A stretch of DNA of 64,000 nt, taken from positions 19,254-83,253 of the forward strand of contig JALCMG010000011.1 in the NCBI GenBank assembly GCA_022648325.1, written 5' to 3'. Both the position numbers and the translations under genes were made by a program. Shown piece by piece: positions 1-10,065 of this stretch (its first letter is position 1; every line of letters begins with the position of its first letter). The notes under the pieces were generated by a model. That model searched no databases and was not told the DNA's origin. It worked only from the letters and a program-made list of their open reading frames with translations. The DNA is from Olsenella sp. GTDB taxonomy: Bacteria > Actinomycetota > Coriobacteriia > Coriobacteriales > Atopobiaceae.

Positions 1-2023
1 ACTTCTGGGTGCTCCCCGCGTATGCGGGGATGATCCCAAAAGGCGATACCGGAACCGGCGTTTCCGCAATGTGCTCCCCGCGTATGCGGGGATGATCCCG
101 CCGACAAGTGGGAAGAGCACGGCAAGCGCGTTGTGCTCCCCGCGTATGCGGGGATGATCCTAGACCTTTTCGGGTCCAAATCCGCAATGGCTTTGTGCTC
201 CCCGCGTATGCGGGGATGATCCCTTCAGCGCCTTGTTAATCTCTCTCAGGTCGCTTGTGCTCCCCGCGTATGCGGGGATGATCCCGCACCTGCACATCAC
301 GGCAAAGCCCGCGTCTAGGTGCTCCCCGCGTATGCGGGGATGATCCCCACACAAGACCTGCAACGACGGCGGCGATTCCGGTGCTCCCCGCGTATGCGGG
401 GATGATCCTCGGCTTCACGCGGTTTACGAGATTCGGCGTGAAGTGCTCCCCGCGTATGCGGGGATGATCCGTCTGAATCAAGCGTCACGGCGGCAAGGTT
501 GCCGGTGCTCCCCGCGTATGCGGGGATGATCCACAGCAGCTTGCCGCTAACGTCGTACTTGGCGGCAGTGCTCCCCGCGTATGCGGGGATGATCCTAGAC
601 CTTTTCGGGTCCAAATCCGCAATGGCTTTGTGCTCCCCGCGTATGCGGGGATGATCCTGACGGTATCCGCGCCGGCGTCTACCTCGTTGAAGTGCTCCCC
701 GCGTATGCGGGGATGATCCTCATGAAGAAGTACATGGGATGGCAGTACAAGAAGTGCTCCCCGCGTATGCGGGGATGATCCCCGCCGTGCCGATCTCTTC
801 CATGGATGCGGAAGAGTGCTCCCCGCGTATGCGGGGATGATCCACGCGGGCACGCCGGCAAAGAAGTCTTGCACCGCCGTGCTCCCCGCGTATGCGGGGA
901 TGATCCCCTAGATCCGGCGCATTTCAGCGTGCCTTCAATCGTGCTCCCCGCGTATGCGGGGATGATCCCTCGAACGCCTCGACCGCCGTCAGCACCGCCA
1001 AGGTGCTCCCCGCGTATGCGGGGATGATCCAACGCATCCAGGGCATGGCAGACCGCTGGCATGTCGTGCTCCCCGCGTATGCGGGGATGATCCTAATACT
1101 ATGAGAGATAACCTAGTTGAAAAGAACGTGCTCCCCGCGTATGCGGGGATGATCCCACGAACAAGCTGTACAAGTTCATGGACAAGTTGTGCTCCCCGCG
1201 TATGCGGGGATGATCCCTGGCGTGCCACCCAGTCCAGCCACTCCTCGCCGGTGCTCCCCGCGTATGCGGGGATGATCCCTCGGATTTGAGAACGCCCGTC
1301 GCGGAGAAATCGGTGCTCCCCGCGTATGCGGGGATGATCCTGGACTATCCCCAGTCCAAAAAATGGACTACCCCCGTGCTCCCCGCGTATGCGGGGATGA
1401 TCCACCCCGCAGGGTTGGAGCCGTTACCTCCACCGTGCGTGCTCCCCGCGTATGCGGGGATGATCCTCTTCGGCAGCGCGGTGCACGGAATCCTTGAGAG
1501 GTGCTCCCCGCGTATGCGGGGATGATCCATTCCTACACAACAATTGAGTTACAAGCAATTGCGTGCTCCCCGCGTATGCGGGGATGATCCTCCTGTGTCT
1601 CACATCATATGGCTTGCACCAAAGTGCTCCCCGCGTATGCGGGGATGATCCCAGCTCCTTGACCGTCACCCTCCCCCTCCCGTACGTGCTCCCCGCGTAT
1701 GCGGGGATGATCCTGGCTACGAGCCTTCCAGATGCAGCACGTTCGCGGTGCTCCCCGCGTATGCGGGGGTGATCCTCGCTCCGTGCCGCCCTGCGCTGCG
1801 GACACCTTGGTGCTCCCCGCGTATGCGGGGATGATCCTTGTACATGTTGCCGCCGCGCGCCGTGTAGCTGCGTGCTCCCCGCGTATGCGGGGATGATCCC
1901 TGCCACCAGGCGGTCCACCCGTCGCCGTTGACGGTGCTCCCCGCGTATGCGGGGATGATCCCGCCGACATCATGGCCTGGTGGGCGAGGCTCAGGGTGCT
2001 CCCCGCGTATGCGGGGATGATCC

Positions 2024-2519
2024 TAGTAGCTACAAGCAAGGAGCACACCCACCGAAGGTGCTCCCCGCGTATGCGGGGATGATCCCCATGCGGGAGAGGG
2101 GATGTGGACGGAGATATGGGTGCTCCCCGCGTATGCGGGGATGATTCTAAGCAAGGAGAGGACCTACCATGGCGACCAACGGTGCTCCCCGCGTATGCGG
2201 GGATGATCCCTCCGCCTTCGTCCTTTTCCTAGCTTCCATTCGCGTGCTCCCCGCGTATGCGGGGATGATCCTAGTAGCTACAAGCAAGGAGCACACCCAC
2301 CGAAGGTGCTCCCCGCGTATGCGGGGATGATCCCCATGCGGGAGAGGGGATGTGGACGGAGATATGGGTGCTCCCCGCGTATGCGGGGATGATCCTAAGC
2401 AAGGAGAGGACCTACCATGGCGACCAACGGTGCTCCCCGCGTATGCGGGGATGATCCCTCCGCCTTCGTCCTTTTCCTAGCTTCCATTCGCGTGCTCCCC
2501 GCGTATGCGGGGATGATCC
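2024..2519 (+). repeat. Tandem duplication of four CRISPR spacer-repeat units
   Basis: The four spacers at 2024-2271 recur in the same order at 2272-2519, a 248-bp tandem duplication. The repeat starting at 2120 has GATTC where its twin at 2368 has the consensus GATCC, so a point change followed the duplication or preceded it in one copy. Confidence 0.95.
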
Positions 2520-3264
2520 CGCCTCTGCCGCCCAGTCCACGGCGGACTCCGCCGTGCTCCCCGCGTATGCGGGGATGATCCTATAAGGCAAAGGGCGTCA
2601 TGCCGGAGGGCACGAGTGCTCCCCGCGTATGCGGGGATGATCCCATCGCGAAGAGCGTGTTGGATGCCCTGAACGGAGTGCTCCCCGCGTATGCGGGGAT
2701 GATCCCATCGGGAAGCGCGGCACGCTTGAGCAGCTGCCGGTGCTCCCCGCGTATGCGGGGATGATCCTCGGCGTGCCCTTCTGCGCGTTGGGGCGCTGCG
2801 GGTGCTCCCCGCGTATGCGGGGATGATCCTTGACATCGAATCCGGGGGAAGCTGAAGGGTTCAGTGCTCCCCGCGTATGCGGGGATGATCCTAGCTATGA
2901 CTATGAGGACGTTGCCATAAAGATTGTGCTCCCCGCGTATGCGGGGATGATCCTCGGTAGGCATCAGCCTACGAGGGATGCGACGAGGTGCTCCCCGCGT
3001 ATGCGGGGATGATCCTTGCATCCGTCACCCGAGGTCCCGGGGGAACGAGGTGCTCCCCGCGTATGCGGGGATGATCCCTCCCGAGTCCGTGGACTCTGAC
3101 GTTGCGTTGTCGTGCTCCCCGCGTATGCGGGGATGATCCCGACCACGCCTGCGACGCCCTGCGCTACTTCGTGGTGCTCCCCGCGTATGCGGGGATGATC
3201 CGTTCTCCGAGGAGCACGAGACGGCGTTCGGTCTGAGTGCTCCCCGCGTATGCGGGGATGATCC

Positions 3265-3760
3265 CGCTGGAATCAGCGTAAGCAATCCGACGAGCGCGGT
3301 GCTCCCCGCGTATGCGGGGATGATCCCCCGACGGTCATCGAGTGCGTCTTGCCAGAGCGCGTGCTCCCCGCGTATGCGGGGATGACCCCCAGTTCTCAAG
3401 GCAGTCAGTTTTGTCCGGGGTGGTGCTCCCCGCGTATGCGGGGATGATCCCAGACGAATCCAGGGCATGGAGCAGAGCCAGGCAGTGCTCCCCGCGTATG
3501 CGGGGATGATCCCGCCGACACGACGGCGAGATAGAGCAGGACGTGTGTGCTCCCCGCGTATGCGGGGATGATCCCTACCGCCTGGTCGAGAACGGCTTCA
3601 TCACCAACGTGCTCCCCGCGTATGCGGGGATGATCCCGCTGGAATCAGCGTAAGCAATCCGACGAGCGCGGTGCTCCCCGCGTATGCGGGGATGATCCCC
3701 CGACGGTCATCGAGTGCGTCTTGCCAGAGCGCGTGCTCCCCGCGTATGCGGGGATGATCC
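3265..3760 (+). repeat. Two-spacer CRISPR block present twice, six units apart
   Basis: Spacers at 3265-3298 and 3327-3360 recur at 3637-3670 and 3699-3732 with four unrelated spacers between. The repeat ending the first block (3361) carries a T-to-C change near its 3' end that the second copy lacks. A single spacer at 161-194 is likewise repeated at 596-629. Confidence 0.93.
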
Positions 3761-4236
3761 CGTCAACTGGGCAAACTCCGCCCCGCTGCCCATCGTGCTC
3801 CCCGCGTATGCGGGGATAATCCCTCAACGAACGACTCCACAAGAATCTCGTATCGCGTGCTCCCCGCGTATGCGGGGATGATCCCAGGGCGAGGATGGAT
3901 TCCGCAATCGGGACCACGGTGCTCCCCGCGTATGCGGGGATGATTCTGCATTCACCCTGAGCAGCGACGAAGCGGACAGGTGCTCCCCGCGTATGCGGGG
4001 ATGATCCGGCCACGCATGTTGCGGCAGGTGCGGCCACAGGGTGCTCCCCGCGCATGCGGGGATGATCCCATGACCGCGTACTTCCAGTGGTGCGAGGACA
4101 ACGTGCTCCCCGCGCATGCGGGGGATGATCCCCATAACAAGGGGCTCGACCTCGCGCGGGTCGACGTGCTCCCCGCGTATGCGGGGATGATCCTCCAGAG
4201 CATTGCAGGTGCTCCCCGCGTATGGAGGCTGACCCC

Positions 4237-4716
4237 TATCCTCTTCTTTGTTCAGTCGAGTATCCTGTTAGAGCAAAAAAAGTTGCTAATCAAACACTTT
4301 GGTTGAGAAGGCCCCACACGAATTGGGACATCGTCTTTTTGCTGTGTGTCGCGTTCCCGCAGAGTCCCGGATTACGTGTAAAAGCCGACTATTTATTGTG
4401 GGTCGGTTGGGACCGCGTAGGCTTGCTCGGCGTGCGCTCGTGGCGTTTATCCCGGTTGTCGCAGATGGCCAACAGGGAAAACGCGGGCGTTCCTCGTCGC
4501 TGGGAGTCAGGCGTCCGTCCAAACGGCTCCTTACGCAAGAAAATAATATACATATCTAGCTAGCTAGACTTCCGTATGTAAGATTGTGAATCTTTATTGC
4601 GTGCAGGGCGCTCGGAGACGCGGCGAGTGTGCGGTTTGCCGTTCCGATGCGTTCGTTGCACGTCCTCAGCCACCAATCGTTCGGTTATGCCTTCTGCCCC
4701 AACCAGAGAGGCTTGT
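4237..4716. other. Gene-free stretch between CRISPR array and ABC exporter
   Basis: The open frames here overlap on both strands, lack ribosome binding sites and resemble nothing I know. Locally AT-richer DNA around 4545-4600 includes a short CTAGCTAGCTAG palindrome. No leader-like or RNA feature was recognised. Confidence 0.6.
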
Positions 4717-6570
4717 CTACTCCAGCTCGCGGGTGCCGGTCCAGAGCTGCCAGTACTCGCCACGCTGCGCAAGCAGCTCGTCGTGGGTGCCGCGCTCTAC
4801 GATGCGCCCGTGCTCGAGGACCATGATCGCGTTGGCGTTGCGAACGGTGGAGAGCCGGTGCGCAATCACGAAGACCGTGCACCCGCGCATGAGCGCGTCC
4901 ATCCCGCGTGCGATGAGGGCCTCGGTGCGAGTGTCGACGCTCGACGTGGCCTCGTCCAGGATGAGGACGGGCGGGTCGCTCACGGCAGCGCGTGCGATGG
5001 CGATGAGCTGCCTCTGGCCCTGGCTGAGGTTCGCCCCGTCGGCGGTGACCATCGTGTCGTAGCCGCGCGGCAGGCGGGAGATGAACGAGTCCGCGTTTGC
5101 CACGCGAGCGGCGTGGCGCACCTCCTCATCGGTGGCGTCGAGCTTGCCAAAGCGGATGTTGTCGGCAATGGTCCCGCGGAAGAGGTGGGTGTCTTGCAGA
5201 ACGATTCCCAAAGACGAGCGAAGCGACGCCTTCTTGATGTCCCGTACGTCGATGCCGTCGTAGGTTATCTCGCCCGAGCGCACATCGTAGAAGCGGTTGA
5301 TGAGATTCGTGATGGTGGTCTTGCCCGCGCCCGTCGAACCCACAAAGGCAATCTTCTGCCCGGGCTTCGCAAAGAGCGAGAGGTTCGCAAGCACCGTCTG
5401 ACCCTCGTCGTAGCCAAAGGTGACGTTGTCAAAGCGCACGTCGCCGGCGAGAGGAACCACGGTCCCGTCCTTGTGACGCCACCGCCAGCCCGCGGCGCCG
5501 GCGGCCATGCGGCGGTTGTCGTCCGCTGCGTCGTCGCCTGCGCCCACGCGCTCCAGCGTGACCGTGCCCTCGTCCTTCTCGGCAGGCACCTCCATCACGG
5601 CAAAGACCCGCTCGGCGCCGGCGAGTGCCGTGAGCATGAAGTTGCCCAGCTGCGTGAGCTGGTTGATTGGCATGGCCGCCTGGCGAACAAACACCAGGTA
5701 GCTGGCCAGGCTGCCTACGCCCATGCGCCCGCCAATGGCAAGCGCGGCGCCAACTACGGCAACGATGGCGTAGTTGGTGTACGAGATGGCCACCGTCGCC
5801 GGCACCATCGTGGAGGCGTATGCCTGGGCACCGGTTCCGCTTGTGCGCAGGTTCTCGTTGAGGGCCTTGAAGCCCCTGAGGTTCTCGCCCTCGTGGTTGA
5901 AGACCTTGACCACCTTCTGCCCGGCGATCATCTCCTCCACGTAGCCGTCCAGCGCACCCAGCGTGCGCTGCTGCTGTGAGAAGAGCCGCTTGGAGCGCCT
6001 GCCCGAGAAGCGCGCGTAGGCCACGATGATCGCGTCGCAGCCAAACGTGATGAGCGTGAGCCGCCAGTCCAGCACAGCGAGAAGCACGATGGTCCCCACG
6101 GTCTGGATGGCCGCCTGCACCATGTTGGCAAAGCCGTTGTTGAGCGCCTCAGAGATGGTGTCCACGTCGTTGGTGAAGTAGCTCATCACGTCGCCGTTGC
6201 GTGTGCGGTCAAACCACGAGAGCGGCAGCGTCTCAATGTGGCCGAGAAGGTCGCGGCGAATGTCAAAGACCACGCGCTGCGCCGCGCGCACCATGGTCTG
6301 GGTGTAGCCCACGCTTGCGGTGACCCCTGCGGCGTAGATGACGGCCGTGAGGGCAACGAGATGGACAAAGCGCATCCAGTCGCCCGTGCTCACGGCGTCC
6401 ACCACGGGCTTGATCATGTACGTTCCGGCAAGGTTTGCCCCTCCCGTCACGCATACCAGCACGGCCACGGCCAAGAGCTGCCAGCGGGCGTGTCCAAGGT
6501 ACGAGAGAAATCTTCTCAGCGTGTGGCGCAGGTCCTTGGGGCCTGACGGAGTGCCTCCTCTACCTGGCAT
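4717..6570 (-). CDS. ABC exporter subunit, TMD-NBD half-transporter (canonical ATP site)
   Basis: 617-residue half-transporter of the multidrug/lipid exporter type. The N-terminal six-helix membrane domain (about residues 30-330) is followed by a nucleotide-binding domain with Walker A GSTGAGKTT, signature LSQGQ, Walker B ILDEATSSVD and H-loop IAHRLST, all intact. The start at 6570 is preceded by AGGGAGG and overlaps the end of the upstream exporter gene by 11 bp, so the two are translationally coupled. With its partner it should form a heterodimer; here the catalytic glutamate after Walker B is present, whereas the partner has Asp. The transported substrate cannot be told from sequence. The three-gene unit marR-ABC-ABC suggests drug or toxic-metabolite efflux under MarR control. 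Confidence 0.93.
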   Translation of the reverse strand: MPGRGGTPSGPKDLRHTLRRFLSYLGHARWQLLAVAVLVCVTGGANLAGTYMIKPVVDAVSTGDWMRFVHLVALTAVIYAAGVTASVGYTQTMVRAAQRVVFDIRRDLLGHIETLPLSWFDRTRNGDVMSYFTNDVDTISEALNNGFANMVQAAIQTVGTIVLLAVLDWRLTLITFGCDAIIVAYARFSGRRSKRLFSQQQRTLGALDGYVEEMIAGQKVVKVFNHEGENLRGFKALNENLRTSGTGAQAYASTMVPATVAISYTNYAIVAVVGAALAIGGRMGVGSLASYLVFVRQAAMPINQLTQLGNFMLTALAGAERVFAVMEVPAEKDEGTVTLERVGAGDDAADDNRRMAAGAAGWRWRHKDGTVVPLAGDVRFDNVTFGYDEGQTVLANLSLFAKPGQKIAFVGSTGAGKTTITNLINRFYDVRSGEITYDGIDVRDIKKASLRSSLGIVLQDTHLFRGTIADNIRFGKLDATDEEVRHAARVANADSFISRLPRGYDTMVTADGANLSQGQRQLIAIARAAVSDPPVLILDEATSSVDTRTEALIARGMDALMRGCTVFVIAHRLSTVRNANAIMVLEHGRIVERGTHDELLAQRGEYWQLWTGTRELE

Positions 6571-8371
6571 TGGGGGCCTCCCTTCTGGTTGCGGCGGTTG
6601 CGGGCTTGTCTGCGTGCGCGGTTGGCGCGGTTGGCGCGCCGTTCGTCTCGGCGGTGCCGCCCACCTGTGACTCGTAGAGCTCGCTGTAGATGTCATCGGT
6701 GCGGAGAAGCTCCTCGTGCGTGCCTGTGGCGTGCACGCGGCCGTCATCGAGGACCACGATCTGGTCGGCATCCATCACGGAGGCCACGCGCTGCGCGATC
6801 ACGACCTTGGTGACGTTCGTGAGCGCGGAGAGGTTCTCGCGTATGCGGGCGTCCGTCGCCATGTCGCAAGCGGAGGTCGAGTCGTCGAAGACCAACACGC
6901 GCGGATGCTTGAGCAGCGTTCGCGCAATGCAGAGGCGCTGCTTCTGGCCGCCAGAGACGTTGCCGCCACCGTGGCCGAGGTCCGCATCGAGGCCGCCTAT
7001 TCGGTCCAGGAACTCGTCGGCGCAGGCCAGGTGGCAGGCGCGGAGCAGCTCCTCGTCCGTCGCCGAGGCGTCTCCCCAGCGCAGGTTGTCGCGGACGGTG
7101 CCCGTGAACAGGACGTTCTTCTGGAGCACTATGCCCACGCCATCCCGCAGCGCGGCAAGGTCGTACTCGCGCACGTCGTGGCCGCCCACCTCGACGCTGC
7201 CGGAGCTCACGTCGTAGAGGCGAGCCATGAGCTGCACGAGCGAGGTCTTGCCGGAGCCCGTGGCGCCCAGCACGCCCACGGTGGAGCCGGCGGCAAAGTG
7301 CAGGCTCACGTTTGAGAGAACGTCCTTCTCGGCCGTGGGCGAGTACTTGAAGCTCACGTCGCGGAAGGCGACGTCGCCGGTCTCCACGCGGGCAATGCCG
7401 TGCGCGGGGCTCTCTATGGCGGGCTTCTCGCGCAGCACCTCGCTCACGCGGTGGATGCTCGTGACAGCGCGTGCCAGGAGAAGAAAGACGTTCGAGATCA
7501 TCATCAGGGAGTTCATGATGAGCAGAACGTAGCTCATGAATCCCGTGAGCGTGCCTACGCCCATCTCGCCTGCCATGATCATCTGGCCGCCAAACCACAG
7601 GAGCGCCACGCTGGCCACGTTCATCGAGAGCGTGAAGACGGGCGTGTTGATCACGGCGGTCCTAAAGGTGCGCGTGGCGGCGTTTGCCAGGCGCGCGTTG
7701 ACCTGCTCGAAGCGCTCGGCCACGTAGCCCTCGCGAACGTAGGCCTTGATGGCGCGTATGGCCACGAGGTCCTCCTGAAGCGTGTCGTTGAGCTGGTCCA
7801 TCGCGTGCTGCATGGACCCAAAGAGCGGCGCAACATGGTGCACGATAAGCGCGAGGGCGCATGCCAGCGCGGGCAGGATCACAAAGAAGACCACGGCCAG
7901 CTTGGCGCTCATGGTGCAGGCGATGACAAGGCCGCACACGAGCATGACCGGTCCTCTCAGCATGGGCCTAAAGCCCATCACGAGGGCGTTCTGAATTACG
8001 GTGACGTCGGTGGTCATGCGCGTGACAAGGGAGGACGTGTCAAAGTCGTCGAGGTTGGAGAAGGCGAAGTCCTGCACGTGGGCGTACTCGGCCTCGCGCA
8101 GGCCAGCGCCAAAGCCCATGGCGACCTCGGCGGAGAAGCGCGCGTAGCCCATGCCCAGGACGCCGGCGCACACGGCGAGAGCCACCATACGGGCACCGAG
8201 CGCAAAGACGAGCCCCATGTCGCCGGTGGCCACGCCCACGTCGACGATGCTTGCCATCACGAAGGGGATGCAGAGCTCAAGCGTGGCCTCGACAAACGCG
8301 CAGAGCGCGGCGAGAACGAACTGCTTGCGGTAGGGCTTGAGGTAGCGGGAAACGAGGGCGAGGTCACTCAT
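6560..8371 (-). CDS. ABC exporter subunit, TMD-NBD half-transporter (degenerate ATP site)
   Basis: 603 residues. The membrane domain (about residues 10-300) is followed by an NBD with Walker A GATGSGKTS, signature VSGGQ and Walker B VFDDSTSACD. The residue after the Walker B aspartate is Asp rather than Glu, the usual sign of the non-catalytic site in heterodimeric exporters of the LmrC/BmrC type. The start at 8371 lies inside an ATGAGTGA overlap with the end of the MarR gene (8 bp), and the 3' end overlaps the second exporter gene. A single MarR-led operon is therefore likely. A multidrug role is inferred from the neighbouring regulator. Confidence 0.93.
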   Translation of the reverse strand: MSDLALVSRYLKPYRKQFVLAALCAFVEATLELCIPFVMASIVDVGVATGDMGLVFALGARMVALAVCAGVLGMGYARFSAEVAMGFGAGLREAEYAHVQDFAFSNLDDFDTSSLVTRMTTDVTVIQNALVMGFRPMLRGPVMLVCGLVIACTMSAKLAVVFFVILPALACALALIVHHVAPLFGSMQHAMDQLNDTLQEDLVAIRAIKAYVREGYVAERFEQVNARLANAATRTFRTAVINTPVFTLSMNVASVALLWFGGQMIMAGEMGVGTLTGFMSYVLLIMNSLMMISNVFLLLARAVTSIHRVSEVLREKPAIESPAHGIARVETGDVAFRDVSFKYSPTAEKDVLSNVSLHFAAGSTVGVLGATGSGKTSLVQLMARLYDVSSGSVEVGGHDVREYDLAALRDGVGIVLQKNVLFTGTVRDNLRWGDASATDEELLRACHLACADEFLDRIGGLDADLGHGGGNVSGGQKQRLCIARTLLKHPRVLVFDDSTSACDMATDARIRENLSALTNVTKVVIAQRVASVMDADQIVVLDDGRVHATGTHEELLRTDDIYSELYESQVGGTAETNGAPTAPTAHADKPATAATRREAPNAR

Positions 8372-8867
8372 CGCGCGCCTCCCTGGGGGACGCGGACTTG
8401 GGGGTTGGACGCGTCGGCTGGGGCTGCGGGGCGTTCGCGGCGGCGAGGTTGGCGTGGATGCGCTCGAGGAGGCCTGCAAGGGTCTTGCGCTCCTCGGCGG
8501 AAAGGCTGGCAAGCATGGCATCCTGCTCCTCGTCGCAGACGTTGTCCCAGGCGGCAAGGGCGCCATGGCCGGTTACCGTGAGCTCTACGGTCTTGGTGCG
8601 GCGGTCTTCTCCGCGCGCGGTGCGCACGAGCCCCGCCTGGCGGAGAAGGTCGAGCATGCGCGATATGGCGGCGTCGTCCACCTCGAAGAACGTTGCCATC
8701 TCGTGCTGCGTGCTGGTGCCGTGTACGGCCAGGTAGGCGAGAAGCTTGGGCTGGCCTGGGCCAAGGCCCAGCCGCGCCATGCGTGGGCGCAGGTAGTTCG
8801 TCTGCGCGTGGTAGGCGCGGTAGAGCAGCATGTGCATGTCTTCAAGGGAGCGTCCCTCTTGCTCCAT
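8364..8867 (-). CDS. MarR family transcriptional regulator
   Basis: 167 residues with a central winged helix: the segment around residues 50-100 (TSTQHEMATFFEVDDAAISRML, then the wing RTARGEDRRTKTVELT) matches the MarR fold, including the DRR wing motif. First gene of the minus-strand operon with two ABC exporter genes and overlapping the next gene by 8 bp. By analogy with this arrangement elsewhere it probably represses its own operon and is released by a ligand that the pump exports. The C-terminal 25 residues are Pro/Ala-rich and probably disordered. A family C palindrome lies 17 bp upstream of the start; it is a dispersed repeat, so I do not call it the operator. Confidence 0.92.
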   Translation of the reverse strand: MEQEGRSLEDMHMLLYRAYHAQTNYLRPRMARLGLGPGQPKLLAYLAVHGTSTQHEMATFFEVDDAAISRMLDLLRQAGLVRTARGEDRRTKTVELTVTGHGALAAWDNVCDEEQDAMLASLSAEERKTLAGLLERIHANLAAANAPQPQPTRPTPKSASPREARDE

Positions 8868-8883
8868 GGTGTTCTCCTCCCAT

Positions 8884-8910
8884 GAGACAAAGGGACTGTC
8901 CCTTTGTCTC
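8884..8910. repeat. Family C palindrome, copy 1 of 6
   Basis: Perfect 27-bp palindrome with 13-nt arms (GAGACAAAGGGAC and its complement) around a single central base. Six copies occur in the window, all intergenic or touching a stop codon: 8884, 17689, 19155, 21905, 61394 and 62610. Arms are identical in all copies; only the middle base (A or T) changes. Confidence 0.95.
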
Positions 8911-9094
8911 TTGACGTATCAAGTAATCGTTTTCAGGGTATCGCGGAATGTGGGGATGAGGCCGGCTGGCTTATCTCGTCACAAAGTTGACGCATCAATG
9001 GTTCACGAGCGGCACGTGCTTCTCCGCTTCTCGTCATCGCAACGTGGTAGGGTTGGTGCGCCCTTCTCGCCAACCGAGCCCCCAAGGAGAGCCC

Positions 9095-9889
9095 ATGCGC
9101 AAACCCAAGCTCATTGCCAGCGACATCGACGGCACCATGCTCGCCAACTGGGCACCGCGCTTCTCGCCGCAGATGCTGGGGCTTGTCGAGCGCATCGTTG
9201 ACGCGGGGATCGTCTTTGTCCCCTCGAGTGGCCGCCAGTACACCAACCTGCAGCGGCTCTTCTCGCCCGTGGCCGACCGCATTCCATATGTGTGCGAGAA
9301 CGGCTCGCTTGCCATTGCCGACGGCGAGCTGGTGTATCGCGCGACGATGGAGGACGACCTTGCGCGCGAGATTATCAAGGACATGCTGGCCGATCCTGGC
9401 TGCGAGCCAGTTGTCTCGGGGATGAGGACCGTCTACGTGCGCACCGGTGTGCCAGAGCTGGTGGACCACCTTGTGAACGTGACGGGCTACAACGTGACCG
9501 AGCTGGATGACGTCACTCACATTCCGGAGCCGTTCATGAAGGTCTCCGCGTACTGCACCGACGGCGTCCCGCGCGAGCGTCACTGGCACGAGCGCTTTGG
9601 CACTCGGTGTACGGTAAAGGTCACGGGCCTGCAGTGGCTTGACCTCATGCCCAATGGTGTCGACAAGGGCGTTGCCTTGGCCGCGCTGGCCGAGCGCCTG
9701 GGGATTGACGCTGGCGACTGCATGGCGTTTGGCGACGCCGAGAATGACGTGGAGATGCTTGAGTGGGCGGGTTGCCCGGTCACGATGGAGACGTCGCAAC
9801 CGTCGGTGCTGCCGCTGGGCCGGTACCACACCGACACCGTTGAGCATGCGTTCGAGCGGATCCTCGACGGTCCCGGGTTCGGCTGGTAG
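9095..9889 (+). CDS. Cof-type HAD-superfamily (IIB) sugar-phosphatase-like hydrolase
   Basis: 264 residues. Motif I DIDGTML (nucleophile and acid/base Asp near residues 10-12), a Ser motif in VPSSGRQ and motif IV GDAENDVEML place it in HAD subfamily IIB (Cof/YidA-like), soluble phosphatases of sugar phosphates, FMN or similar metabolites. The start at 9095 follows AAGGAGAG at good spacing; the open frame extends 36 codons upstream without support. Divergent from the marR operon and followed by a pair of family B hairpins. Substrate unknown. Confidence 0.9.
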   Translation: MRKPKLIASDIDGTMLANWAPRFSPQMLGLVERIVDAGIVFVPSSGRQYTNLQRLFSPVADRIPYVCENGSLAIADGELVYRATMEDDLAREIIKDMLADPGCEPVVSGMRTVYVRTGVPELVDHLVNVTGYNVTELDDVTHIPEPFMKVSAYCTDGVPRERHWHERFGTRCTVKVTGLQWLDLMPNGVDKGVALAALAERLGIDAGDCMAFGDAENDVEMLEWAGCPVTMETSQPSVLPLGRYHTDTVEHAFERILDGPGFGW

Positions 9890-9931
9890 CGAGCGCGGGC
9901 GCAGCTGGAGAGCTTTTCTCAGCGCCGAGGC

Positions 9932-10046
9932 GTCGCCGGAGGGCGGTATTTGTTGCGATTTGCATCAAAAGGGGCCTACCGGCGACGTTTTGTCGCCGGA
10001 GCGTGGGATTTGACGCAATCTGCAACAAAAAGGGCTTACCGGCGAC
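9932..10046. repeat. Two family B hairpins (9932-9986 and 9992-10046)
   Basis: Each element is exactly 55 bp, bounded by GTCGCCGG and CCGGCGAC, with a centre of the form TTTGCATCAAAA or TCTGCAACAAAA. Two tandem elements of the same length and arms occur at 55367-55482. They lie between two convergent coding regions and may act as terminators, but lack a clear U tract. Confidence 0.85.
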
Positions 10047-10065
10047 AAGGACGCCCGCCGCGGCG

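Larger units (their letters stand above)
1..4236 (+). CRISPR. Long type I-E style CRISPR array, trailer end
   Basis: A 28-bp repeat (begins GTGCTCCCCGCG, ends CGGGGATGATCC) recurs every 61-63 bp, mostly 62, from position 9 to 4193. I count 68 full repeats and a degenerate 69th at 4209 after a 15-bp gap; positions 1-8 are the end of a spacer. Spacers are 33-35 nt, mostly 34. The short inner dyad (CCCCGCG/CGCGGGG-like) and 28-29 nt length match type I-E repeats processed by Cas6e. Repeats are nearly invariant on the left. Variants gather on the right (1748, 2120, 3361, 3795, 3919, 4041, 4103 with an extra G, 4166 followed by the truncated one), so the trailer is at the right and the leader and cas genes should lie left of position 1. 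Seven of the 67 complete spacers are repeats of others, leaving about 60 distinct. No cas gene is present here. All open frames across this stretch are artefacts of the repeat. Confidence 0.98.

Noticed and set aside
160..4203. Many open frames reading IIPAYAGST / SSPHTRGA / DHPRIRGEH repeats
   Set aside because: They are translations of the CRISPR repeat in three frames on both strands, not proteins.
4222..4563. 113-codon frame after the CRISPR array
   Set aside because: Starts inside the degenerate last repeat, has no ribosome site, no recognisable motif, and overlaps other equally likely frames.
4597..5979. 460-codon plus-strand open frame opposite the ABC exporter
   Set aside because: Antisense shadow; no motifs, and the minus strand carries a full ABC domain.
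8884..8910. Palindrome upstream of marR as the MarR operator
   Set aside because: The identical sequence occurs five more times beside unrelated genes, so it is a dispersed repeat.
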